Assembly (NCBI GenBank): GCA_030544235.1
Contig: CM060466.1
Span: 25,079,075 to 25,143,074, forward strand
DNA from: Lepturacanthus savala
Lineage: Eukaryota > Chordata > Actinopteri > Scombriformes > Trichiuridae
DNA: 64,000 nucleotides
Direction of reading: 5' to 3'
Shown piece by piece: positions 12,871 through 26,000 of the stretch. Position 1 is the stretch's first letter. Each line of letters starts with the position of its first letter. The position numbers and the translations under genes are program-made. The notes below the pieces were generated by a model. That model saw nothing but the letters and a program-made list of their open reading frames with translations, was not told the DNA's origin and did no database searches.

Positions 12871-15149
12871 AAAGTTGTATGTGGAAACAATACTGCTGAA
12901 AGCTGGTTGCAGTGGGAGAGAGAGAATGTGCTGCAGGTGGAGCTGGAGGTGACTGTGAACAACCTACAGGAAACAGATCAGGGGAGGATGGAGGGAGTTC
13001 ACAGTTATCTCAAAGATACATGTAACCCACTTCTGGTAAATACACACACTACTACTCTAGGTTCATAAGGGGGCAAGGGAATTAGAATTAAAATGAAATG
13101 AATGAAGGTACATCACTATAACAATGTAAGTATGTATATAATGTAAAATGTAGTACTTAACTAATAATAATAATTATTCACACCATTTCAATAACAAAAT
13201 AAATGGTGGAAATAAAAATGAGCCCTTTAAAATAATGAGTCTTTGTCAGTGATCTGTAATTGCTGTGTTCTGTGAAAACCTTCTATATTTGTCTGGTCAT
13301 TGCACTGTTTGCTTGTAAGTTTTAAAAATACTTTCATTAATAGCAACACACTTCAGGAGCAGGTTTTCCACCTTTTCATAATGACTGAAAACTGCAGTGA
13401 ATCTGAATGTAAGATCATTCACATCCACATCATCATCTCTCTGGGAATAAACCAAACACTTAAAATGCAGCTAAAATTATGATCATGTGTTTATTTTCAT
13501 GAATAAGCTCTGTTTGTTAGAAGCTCTGTTTAAAAACAGAGTGGAAATTGAGTTTTATTTTATTTGGAAATATTTTTTTATCCAAATTTTTGTCCAAGTT
13601 ATTATCCTGTATGAATGATAATTCCTTTTTTCCAGGGATCTGATTGGTCAACGGGCACTGTGTTTATACATTTTGATCCTATCCTCTGAAACTAGCCTGT
13701 TCCGGAGCATGTTAAACATTCGCATTAAGTTTCCAACAAAATGACCTATGACCCAGACAGTGAATTTTGCTCGCTAACATTTTAATCCTGCTTTGTGAAA
13801 TAGGCCCCAGGTCTCCCTTGTTAAAGAGGTTTCCAACCAGTGGTATTACCTGTCTGACACGACCTCCACAATACCCGTGTCAGACAGGTGTGGGGGGAGG
13901 CATCCATCAAGCTCACATGCTTCAGATCCAGTTGAGTAAACCCTACATGTCACGATGCCGATATACGGGACAGTTTGTGAGTAAACATGAGGGATTCGGA
14001 TGAGCGGTAGCATGTGAGATAGCTGAGAGATTAATAACCCGCCTTGGTTTCTCCTCAGTTTGTTTGTGTCTTGCTCAAGCCGCAGATGTTCTCACTGGGA
14101 TCCAATAAACACAACTCCCTCCATCTTAAACAAACTCTTCATCTCTCCCCAGAAGCCTCTGTTTCGCTCACCACCTCCTCCGCTCAACGCTGCCTCCCTT
14201 CATACCTGTGTCAGTGTGTTTCCAGCTCGACTGCCTCCCTCGCCTCCAAGACCTGCGTCAAGTTCCGTGCGATGTTTCTCAGAGTCCAATCCTCCCGATT
14301 TCTCACTGCCGAACAAAACGGGGGAAACGCTGCTTGACCTCAGGATGCCTTGAGGAGGAGGTGTGCGAGCGCGTGGGGGCGTGACCTCACGGCAGTCCCC
14401 TTCAACTCTTGAAGTAATGTCTTGCCTGCAGCAAGGTGAGGAAATACACACACTCACACACACACATTCCAATGATCAGACACTCCTGACTCACATACAT
14501 AAGCACACCAGTGACCAGTCAAAGAGGGCTGCCAACACCAGTAGACGTCAGTACACGTCCTGAGGCAGCTCCAGATGTGAAAGACAGAGGTGCATGTTGG
14601 TCAGAGGTTTGCAGCTGCTAATACTAGAGCTACTGTTACCGGTGGAGCCGTAAAAAGCTCACCCCTGTGTACAGGCGCTGCAGGGCTGTCGCAGACTGTC
14701 AGAGGCCAAACGTCACCTAGAGAATGTGCGGAGGTCTTGACCAGCACCTTGTTTATTTCATTGCTAAATCCATGAAATAAAAAAGTGCTGACCGGTTATT
14801 TCATTTGGCTGCAGTTTTGCTGTGTGACCGAGTTCAACTAAAGATTATTTGGCCCGTGTTGGTGCAAAATCTTTGAGGTTGTGTGTGTACGAGTCACTTT
14901 TCCATCTGTCCTGAAGCTACAAGATGCCGTTTGACAACAGTTCAATTGTTCTTTGTCCATGTTTAATAAAAAAAAAATGCAAAACAACACTGTTCAAAAA
15001 TTTTGTTGCATTCTTGACATTAAATCACATTCCTAGAAATTATGATAATATATCAGTTCACCTAGTGCTACAAGTCATTGTGAATGGTTTTCAACCTTAA
15101 AATAAATTGTATAAAACCTAAATACAACCTCTCTGTTCTCTAAAAGCTT
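12871..15149. other. non-coding, no gene seen
   Basis: Unique sequence. Around 13820-13890 a short imperfect inverted repeat is present (cctgtctgacac against gtgtcagacagg). Open frames at 14044-14353 (+) and 14200-14472 (-) overlap one another and are Ser/Pro-rich by composition, with no domain. Confidence 0.5.
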
Positions 15150-17342
15150 AATTAAAGGTACAGTCTGTAGTTTTTGGTGGTACTAAGTGGTGAGGTTGCA
15201 GATTGCAACCACTGGCAAAGGCTGTCTCTATTGTTTGGTTTTTCCTTTCTGGACTATTTTAGAAACATGGCCTTGCAACATGGTGGACTTAAGGAAGGGA
15301 GCATGGATGTATTATGGACCTGGATAGTGTGCCGCCTCTTAGCAGCACGCTGATTTTTCCAGTGGTGACTCGCAGTAGTGCAACAAAAAATCCTATATGA
15401 TGCAAAAAAACGTTTTTCCCATAGACCACAATAATAAAAGAGAAGCCTGTAAAACTGTTCACAGGACACCCTACCTATTGTAGATTTTTAAGTCATGGAC
15501 ATTTGATGGAGTTTTGTCCTTCAAAAACCTTTCTAGAGGTCAGAAAAGCTCTGGAAAACTCTCTTTCCACAGCATGCCGTCATAGCTGTCTAAGTTTTAT
15601 TTTTTTGTCCTCGAATGGTTATGCAGGACTTATGTCTCTTCCTGCTTGTTGTTTACACAAACACGGAGTAAAAAAAAAAGAAGGTATATAGCGTTAAACA
15701 ATTTAAATTTCAGCCAGCGCAGAGAATCTTCACCAACACAAGTTTCAAAACTCAGTCTACTGTGAAGTACACAGAGATTTACCTGGTGGTGATATTATTA
15801 ATCTGCTTGAATTGATCAAATGTTCAACACAGAACCAAAGAAACACAGGTTATTGGTGTGAAACTGCTTAATTTATTGTTTTTACCATCTTTAATCACTG
15901 TGTCTGTTTGTTTTAGAAAGAGAGAGCTCTGAGGTAAATCAGCTCCATGTAAAAACCTTCTGAAGTGAACAAATCCAGACTGGGAGAAGATTACAACAAT
16001 CCCACCTCATAACACCATCAAATCCATCTTCTGATATTGTGTTGATTGAGACCCCGAGAAAAGTACATTGTATGTTTAAGTATTAAGTTTAGTTATGATG
16101 AGGTAAATTTATGACCATATTTTTTTCCATCTCGCCTATCCAGACTCAATGATTTTCTTACCTAAAAGGGTAAAAAAGGGTGAAGAGGTAAAAAGGTCCC
16201 CTAAATGTAAATCTTGTAAATGTAAATCTTAGAATGCAGAGTTGGCATTTCAGTGTGTGCAGGGTCAGCACAGCTCAAAGTGCTCCGTCATGATGGTCAT
16301 GATCAAATCTGCTCTGTGTTTATTTAAACTTCAAAACTAAATCAACATCTCATGGACGTGGTAATTATATCACAGTTAAGGGGCATCATTCTGTCCTTTG
16401 CTTTACCAAAGATTATTATTACATTCTTATTACAATAGAAAAGTTATAAACACAATCCAATAAAAATGTTTTGTTAAATAACAATACATTACAAGAATTG
16501 TATCCCAGTTGCAAACAAAGAGTAAAAAAAGGTATATAGTGTTACACAACCCCTGCAATATGATCCATTTCAGTGGCAGGGAGCATCTTCACTGAAACAC
16601 GATTGAAAACTCACTCTACTGTGAAGCAAAGAGAGATTTATCTGGTGGTGATAGGATTAATCAGCATGAATGGATTAAATGTTCATTTATCTGTAAAGTT
16701 CAAAGGAGCATCAGAGAAACATAGATTATTGATGTGAAACTGCTTATCTTATTGTTTTTACCAGTTTTAATTACTGGGTCAGTTTGATTTTGAGAGAAAG
16801 ACCTCTGAGAATAACACTTAGTTTATACTTCTGTTTACATAGTGACGATGCAAACCCCCATGCCGTCGGCTGACCAACACCTCGAAAAAAATCCTAAATT
16901 CACAAACTGCAAGGACTGTGATTGGTACCGCTCAGCCACGGTGGGCCTACATGTTGCCTCCTATGTGTCATTTAAGGGAATATATTTTTCACCTGTTTCT
17001 TTCTGTCTTGTGCCAGACTTTTTTTTCTTTTTTTTTGCCTGGCATACAGTTGCCACTGTGAAGAGGAAGCCAGAATTCAGCCAAGCAACACGATGTTCCA
17101 CAATGCAGAACTTTGAATGCTCAATGCCTGCATCTCTTTGACAGCGTAGCTACGAAGTTTGAAAAAGACAACACCCATGATCCCACGCTACTTAGCTACA
17201 TAGCATAATCGACTCCATCTTCTGTTATTGTTTAGATTGTGAGAAAGGTACAAATTGTGCATTTTAAGTATTAAGTTTAATGATGATGAGGTATTCTCAT
17301 CACCAGAAGAGTAAGACGAAAGTTCCACACTACAGCTTTAAG
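15150..17342. repeat. unclassified, probably DNA-transposon-like repeat containing a diverged internal duplication
   Basis: Two halves share blocks in the same order: ggtatatag near 15683 and 16531; 'ctctactgtgaag' (tctactgtgaag in copy 1); ctggtggtgat; gtgaaactgctta; ttattgtttttacca; then aagtattaagttta followed by gatgatgaggta-like sequence near 16080 and 17266. Copy 1 is about 15660-16130 and copy 2 about 16510-17330. The left end attaaaggtacagtctgtag (15151) and right end tacagctttaag (17331-17342) are imperfectly inverted, as in MITE-type elements. No coding capacity is left. Classification is uncertain. Confidence 0.5.
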
Positions 17343-18780
17343 ACTTGCTGAAACTTGATATGAGAACGCTTTAAAGTACCCACTGTAAGGTGAAACTTCA
17401 AGTGCTGCTGCTGCTGAAATGACAGTGAACTCAAGACTCTCCAGTGACAATGTTTAGCAGCGCTGTGCGGGATACTTTATGGAGTTTGTGGGCTTTGCTG
17501 CTTTGTAGAATAGGCATGGACAGACATGAATCTCCTGGCTGCTGCTGCAGCGTATATCAGCGCTCTGTCAGGATCTTTGAGATGCTGAGTTATGGCTGGG
17601 GGGAGAACCATTCTCCTGCAGGCTGGACTTTATGGGGTCATCAAGTGTTCAGTGGTACTCAGCATACCTGGACACACACTCCCACACACACAAACACACA
17701 TGCATGTGTCTAACCTGAAGGCTTTTGGGGCTCCGCCACTGATACGAACCAGATGATTAACGGGCTAATTAACATGCCCTTTCTTTCCAATAAGACACAC
17801 AGAAACACTCAGATACACTCTGCGTCACCCTCTGTTTGACCCTTTTCTCTGTTCGGTTAACGTCCTCTTTACCTTCTTTCTTTTCACCCACTTAGCTCAT
17901 CTACCCACACACACATACACACCCTTCTTGCCTTTTTCGCCTAATCCTAACTTGCATTCCTCTGCTTGAAATATAGAGCTAATTAACTCGTTTCAAATCA
18001 CAGCAAGAGTCGCATCGCTCGCTTTACCAAAAAAAAGTCTGTGGCACCAGCAGATCATTAGATTCGCATTGCTGGCGTAATGTGCAGAATCTCTGCTAAC
18101 CAAAAGCATGTTAAAGGAATCACAGCTGATGAGTATTGGCAAGAGCGGCTGAGGGTGGATGACGGTGGTTCACAGTGACATGGAAAAACAACACCAGAGG
18201 GTTTTCCTTCTACACAACTGCTGTCAACCTAGCTCAGAGACGCACCGAGAAAATGATGTGAAAAAGAGAGGAAAATGGAGAGAAAGTTTGAGTCTGGGTC
18301 AGCTATGTATACCCTTGTCATGTGTCATTAGCGTAGCGAGTTCCCCGCTGTAGCCTTGTCGCCGCTAACAGCTCGTCTGACACAAAAAACAATGAACACA
18401 CACACATGCGCCGCGTACACACGGCCGACTCGACCTTGGGCCAGAGAACACATGTCAAACAGAGAGTTATTGGAACAAATGTGCATTGCAGGTTGTCAGT
18501 TCACTCTGGCAGAATGTCTCCCTGCACTTCAGCTGGTCCACAGAACAAAAACGAGTGCACCGACTCCCCAAGTAAACACTCACCCTAGACCTTTCAACGT
18601 GCTTCGATCTTTATCTTCGTCCTGGATTAACACAGACGTAAAAAAATTAAATATATAAAGAATAAGGGCTGTATGTGATCATTTGTTTTCAACAACAAAT
18701 TAGCAAACATTTTATGGTAGGAGCTGTAATTTTATATGAAAAAAGGGTCATGATTAAGAAAAATTCTCTTATCTCCTAAC
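17343..18780. other. non-coding, no gene seen
   Basis: Largely unique. The 17740-18110 portion has several TAATTA-type homeodomain-like sites (ctaattaacatg, ctaattaactcg) in otherwise non-repetitive sequence. Open frames at 17444-17713 and 18356-18658 have no recognisable features. Confidence 0.5.
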
Positions 18781-19072
18781 ATTCATTCATCTATACCCGC
18801 TTCTTCCTCATTAGTCACAGGGGTCAGCTGGAGCCAATCCCAGCGCATTACAGGCCAGAGGCAGGGATACACCCCAGATGGTTGCCAGCCTATAATGGGG
18901 CACACACACCATTCACTCACACCTATGGGGAATTTAGTGTCTCCCATTAACTTCAGCATGTTTTTGGACTGTGAGAAGAAGAACATGCAAGCTCCACACA
19001 GAAAAATCCCAAACCAGACCTAGGTCTTGAACCTACGACCTTCTTGCTGTGAGGCAACAGTGCTAACCCCTG
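18781..19072 (-). mobile_element. tRNA-SINE-like element, second copy, truncated and internally deleted
   Basis: Same family and orientation as the copy at 7587-7934. It retains the tail-proximal body and the B-box region (tcttgaacc) but stops at gctaacccctg, about 20 bases short of the full head. It also lacks about 35 bases in the middle, after ttggactgtg. I could not find a convincing target-site duplication. Confidence 0.7.
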
Positions 19073-19830
<758 letters not shown>

Positions 19831-20015
19831 GTGTGTTTCCCGTTCATGAATGAGAAAGCGAGTCCAAACTTTTGACTGGTGCTGAGTGAGTGTCGTTGCC
19901 CTGCGGGTACCTTGGGATTGTTAAGTGGTGTTTTGTAAGCGTTAATTACATCACTGTGATACCAACCTCAGGCAACATCCATGCTAAGAATCAGTTCACA
20001 CAAAGCTGGGTAGAT

Positions 20016-20345
20016 TCATGAACTCGTTTTTCTCTCCATCTCTTCCCACCCAGACTCAAAGAGTGATTTTCTCCCCAAAAAGGGTAAAAAAGGAAAAAAA
20101 TAATTTGAAAAGGTCCCTGCATGTGTAAATCTAAGAATGTACTAGTGTGTACAGGGTAAACACAGCTTTTGCAGAACAGTGATGTAAGCAGCTCAGTGAG
20201 GATGGGAGCTCCAACCTGCTGTTACTCTTTAAACTTCAAAATTAAAGCTATATTTCACAACTCACAATAGAGATGTTATAGATACAAACCAATAAAAACA
20301 TTATTGGTTTTTGTTTTATTAAATAACAATTACAAGAAGTACAGG
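20016..20345. repeat. partial third copy of the 15-17 kb repeat
   Basis: It matches 16120-16500 in order: ccatctc..cccagactcaa, tgattttct, a run of aaagggtaaaaaagg, aaaggtccc, tgtaaatct and aagaatg, acagggt, then actttaaacttcaaaa near the middle, and accaataaaaa with taaataacaatt at the end. Divergence is substantial, so this is an old copy. Confidence 0.5.
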
Positions 20346-21844
20346 TCAGTAGTTCCTGGGGTATCTGTGGTTGCTATGCAATGTTAGTAAACTGATAAAA
20401 TAATATTCAAGCTGGTCAGCAATCTAACCAGAGTTTTATGAATCTGAATATACAGTGGAACATTTGTCATTATACTCCATTTAGGTTGCTTTTGTCAGAT
20501 GATATTTAATATAAAAAGATTTCATCCCCGCAGCACGGGAGCTTTGGAAAGGCTGCTTGTTAACTTAATCAACAAGGAGGCGTGTATTAAAACGTTTTTG
20601 AGCCAAAGAACTTCTGTGAATTGCCTCAAAACCATTTAACACACACCTCCCCATTGATTAAGAAGCTTATACTATGGTCATTTGCCAAAGAAAATCAAGA
20701 AATTAAGCCATGTTTTCATCATTTTTGCAAATTAATTAAAGTTTTTAATGAGTGCTAACTCAGTTTCCCTGGTAACGGCATGAGCATCTTAGTAACACCT
20801 GGAAGAACGATTGACATTACATTCTCACGCAATGTAAATGTTCCTCACTGCTCCAGGAAATAGGAAGGACCTTAATAGTATTCAGAGTACACATTAATTT
20901 AAAAACTGATTGGTTGTTGAAAGTAGCTGCCATTGTTAATCACAGATGAATAAACAACCATTGAGTGGGCCAGCAGATACCAATTTGACTCTACTAACCA
21001 TGTACATTTATCTCTAGAGCACATTAAAACACAGCTTGAGCTGAGTACTGATCATTTATAACACAAGAACAAAAAACAAGCAACAAAATTAATGAAAAGA
21101 CATCTTACATCTCTCTATATTATTATTATTTTTGTCTTTCCATATTGAACTTCTAAGACACTAAACAACTATTTAATTTCTTCCTTTTATTTAGAAAAAC
21201 AATGTAATTAAGTGGAGCACACATGCTCTGCAGGTTAAAACTGTTTCTGTTGCCTGCTGCTGTCTATTCTATTGTAATTCAATATAATCAATATAGCCAA
21301 ACACATACTTTTGTTGTTCTGTTGGTATTTATTCTCATTAATTTGTTTGTGGAATTCATTCATGTTAATCAGTGTAAATCCTTAACAGTATCTGCTTCTT
21401 GCAGCTCAGGCTGTTCTGTTTTTTGTCGGCTGTGGACACTGTTCTAATTATTGATGTTATTATAATAATGGACCTTTTAGCACATCCTCCAGAACATGGC
21501 ATCTCACATTTCACTGCACTTATTGGGAAATACGAGTATGTGACAAATACACGCTCAATCTAAAACACACAGGCTCTCAAACAGTGGAGCGAGACTTCCT
21601 GAAATGCGCCGTAAAATGAAACTTAAAACATGATTAAAAGTGGTGCGTTTAAAAGTAGGAGTAGGATTTCCTTCCCTGTGGGTTGCAGCCAAGCCAAATG
21701 TTGGCTGGGACCATGTAACGTGCTGCACTTCTCTTCGCAAAATTGACGCTGACATTTAGGGTTAATACCGCTTGTCACTGTGATTTCTGCAAATATGGCT
21801 TCACCACTAAGTGTTCCAGCAGCTGTTTGTCTGCGTGCGTGTGT

Positions 21845-21879
<35 letters not shown>

Positions 21880-22842
21880 TTGTGTCTGCATGTGGTGTGG
21901 ACTAAAACTGTCATTACAGTTGAATCCAGTCATAATATCCACACCTAGCAAAAGCCTTCCAGAGGTTGCTGAACACACATACGCACACACACACACACAC
22001 ACACACTTATCCCTGTGTAGCCATCCAGAATATAAGAGGAAACACCCGCTACCCACACACTGACTCCCACCCTAAACCCCCCCACCCCCAAACCACCATC
22101 ACACCCCATCACCCCTCCAGCCCAGGTCTGCGGGTGTGAGTGCTAACAGACCTCGGTGAGTCACTGCAGGCGAGAGGGAGGAGAGGTGAGGGTGCTGGGA
22201 GGGACACGAGGATGAGGAGGGGCTGGAGACACTGGAAACTGCCCAGGGAAAAGTGAATATGATTCAACCATCACACACACTCACACAGAGGGACCTGCAA
22301 CCATTATGTGTTGCATGACAACAGGCCACCTGGCAACCACACACATGCCGTCGCCCAGGTCAGTGGTCAACTCGGTGACGGCAGACATCGGAGATCAGGG
22401 CTGGCCGGATGACGGCAACCCAGTGAGATACTCGGTGCGGCTTCTGCCAGGGGAGCTGGTGGGTGTGCGAGTGTGAGATGATCGCACGGCTTCATTCATT
22501 ACTAGACCAACCGCGACGGTGCCAAAACGCTGCATCCATAATTACGAGTCTGAAGATTATGGGAGCTGAATCGCTCTTTCCCCCTCAGTGATTTTTGTGA
22601 CTGGCTGCTGGCTGGGGGTGACGGGAGTCTTCCCTTGCTGATGACTCACCAAAGAGGCTGCGCTGGACGACCCACTTGCCAACAAGCTTGGAAAATAAGA
22701 ACAGGGGTATTCCAGAGGAACGGTTGCACCGTGTAGTGGTAATTGCGACTTGGCATGCGCTTAATAAGAGAATTAAACTTTATTAGAGGAAGTGATATCA
22801 GAATACTTAATTGATGGCTCACAGGATTTTGTTTTCAGGAGG

Positions 22843-22873
<31 letters not shown>

Positions 22874-24257
22874 TGGTTACAGCCTACTACACCCTTATTT
22901 AATACATCCAGAGAACACTCCTGACTCAACGGACACATATGCATCGCACCAGCAGCCTTCTTTACCCACAAAACCTCGCCGACTCATTTTAAATGTGGGC
23001 CTTTGATCACGCCGACATATTAAAGGGGTGTGTGTGAAGCGTGTGTGTGGCTAGAGACAGAGGGTGGCTGGTGTTGTTGTTATTTGGTGTGAGGTTGATG
23101 TTCACTTCTATGCTCAGCGATCGTCTAATTAGATGCAGACCTGCGGGCGGAGAAGTCACCCCTCTTATTTCCAGCGTGGAGCAGCTGTGGGCACAGTGCC
23201 ACACGCTGAGAACGTTCTTACTGTATCTGCACACACATACACACACACACACACGCACTGAAACAGATGAAAATATGTGCACGTACACACTGAGAACACC
23301 CAACAAGTTCAGAGTCATCAGACTGGAATGAGAATAGTTTTAGGCTCGCAAACCAAACACACACGCGTGTGCACACATTTCAGATATTATTCTAGCGTTG
23401 CACATTAAAAGGGTGAGTGACGTTATCAGAAAACAAACACAGCACCAGAGTTCACATCCCCCGACGGCCACACAACATCACCCACAAATACACAGACACA
23501 CACGTCAGTCTGACACATGACATGGTGGGACTGAAATACAACAGACAAGGTATTCTTTTAATGTTCCTTTAAAGCCGCATTCTTTATTTAATAGTGCGTA
23601 TTGCACATATTGTCTCTGTTTTAGCTTAACTTTTTGGCAGAGAGAGAGAGAGAGAGAGAGAGAGTGTGAGTGTGTGTGAGAATCTGGTCATTGTAACAGT
23701 TTAACAGCTGGCTCATTATCTGACTTTATACACAGACATATGAAATCCCCATCAGGCTGGACCACATCAATTCATCTCAACTATTACCTCAATTCATTGT
23801 CCATTTCCAGCTTGTGTGCATGTTTTGCGTCTACATGAGGAGTGTGTTTCAGTTGCTGCTGGCTCCTTTTCCTTTTTACACAAGCAATGAGGGAATATGT
23901 GTCTTTTCTGCGCACAGGGTGACGTTTAAAAATAAAAGCAGGATTTTATTACCATTATCAGAGGCAACAGCGTAAGTCAGTGACACAGATAAACTAAGGA
24001 TCATTGTTTCCAGGTTTTATTCTCTGACCAAATGCAATCAAAAGTTGTCCCTTTTGCTGTAATTTACAGTTTTCATGACAAGACATGAGTAAGTGAGACT
24101 TTTTTAAATTTGGTTGAACCATCATATTTATGTTGTATTGCTTTTAAATATTGTCCCATCATTGTGTTACATTTACGCCATTTACTTCATGGTTTATTCA
24201 AATATTTACCTGTTGTTTATACTATATCCACATCCTGTTTTCCAGGAGAAAGGAGTC
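20346..24257. other. non-coding, with small microsatellites
   Basis: Contains (TG)n at 21849-21878, (CA)n at 21980-22005, (GT)n at 22842-22868 and (GA)n at 23639-23663. From 22380 to 22830 the sequence is complex, not repetitive and of higher GC content, with no open frame. No gene is supported. Confidence 0.55.
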
Positions 24258-24319
24258 TCTTCTTCTTCTTCTTCTTCTTCTTCTTCTTCTTCTTCTTCTT
24301 CTCCTTCTTCTTCTTCTTC
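24258..24319. repeat. (TTC)n trinucleotide repeat
   Basis: About 62 bp of TTC with one C interruption near 24302; on the other strand GAA. Open frames through it give poly-Ser, poly-Leu or poly-Phe and are artefacts. Confidence 0.95.
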
Positions 24320-25849
24320 ACCACAGGCTAGGCATGGTTTAGTAATGTTATTGATACTTTTGCCCTCAGAGACCTATGTATTACCATTTAAATCTGGTTT
24401 TGAGGAAGTGGACCACTTCCCTAACTCTCTCTTTTTGAAGCACACCATTACCCAGCATTATTCAAAGGGAGAAAAACTGTAATTCCCAGTTTGCCTAATT
24501 CCATGATTGAACCCCTGGCATAGAGCAGGCAATGTATCAAGACATGTAGTACAGACTCCAGGACTCCACAGTATCCACTTGCTGTCTCTCTGCTTCCCCA
24601 CTAACTAATCCGCAATGTCCCAGCTTCAGCCTTGTCGATTTGGCCTCAGCTTTCCGAGGCGTGTTCACTCTGTTGCCAGGTTGAACTGGTGGTTGGATGT
24701 TGTATAGCTTTCTGCATCCCACTCCTGCTGCCATCGATGATTCAGTCTCTCGTTGCTGATGCTGCTGCTGTACTCCATCCTGCCAAATGGCACCTGATAT
24801 CTACAAATTCAGCAGGATTTCCTATTTCAGCTTTTCTTGTATGATTAATTGTGTATTGACAAGTCCTCATCAGCCTCTGTCCACAAATGTCAAGTGACAG
24901 CTGGCCAGAATACAGGGGGCTCTGCCTTTACTGAAGTTCCTCTGAGTTGGGTAAGAAATGAATTGAATCATACTCACTTCATTTCACAGGTCTGATCACT
25001 TGCAAAAACAAATAAACTACATATGAACACAGATATGAACATTTATATTAACTACATATTCACTTGTATGTACTACTTGAAATACATATGTATTATATAT
25101 GAACTATACAGTCCATACAAACTCTATATATTTTATTATTTAATTTACTAAAGAATTTAGGATTTTTTGCATGTTACAGCCTCAGTGGAGCCACCCTCTT
25201 TCAAACAGCAGCACTGGGAAAGGGAGGGGGGCCCAATCATTTCCTGATTTTAAACTCTCACTGACATTGCCAGTGATGGTGATTGTTACACAGATTATCA
25301 AAATGCAAACACACCGATGTAAAAAATCATTCAGTAATTCACTAATAAACGTTGCACTGCTGATTAGTTTTACATCCAGGCTTAGATAATATATATGCAT
25401 TAAGGAACAAATGCAGCCTTTATCCATGCAATGGTTTTACAGTTCTATGAGGTGTTCAGCTTCACTGTGAACGATATAACATCTGGTGGATGAACACAGA
25501 CTGAAGCTCAAACCTGGCAGAGAGTTAAAGGGTAGAGGATGTGAAGAAGCCCACTTTCCATCACCTCCAACTCAGTCTGTCGTCACCAAGAGCTCCGATG
25601 AAGTGTGGCTTATAAAGTTAAATAAATCTTGTTGTTGGAAGATCTCCCCGTATCTGTTGTCAAATATTTGCATGAAAAAGGGTAGAAAAAAAAAGAGTCA
25701 ATTCATCATCAGAAGATGCTCACAGGCCAGGAACTATGTTGCATAGTTGTGGTGCGAACAGGGGTGTTTTTGCCAAATTGTATTATAAGAAACTGCAATG
25801 GACCACCGTGGGGAGAGGTGTTTTTCTTTTTCACAGGTTTGGAGCCACC
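24320..25849. other. non-coding, no gene seen
   Basis: AT-rich unique sequence. Short open frames at 24537-24844 and 25171-25427 occur on both strands without support. Confidence 0.55.

Positions 25850-26000
<151 letters not shown>

Noticed and set aside
24114..24482. Open frame with a long Ser run
   Set aside because: The run is the (TTC)n repeat, and all three frames are open through it.
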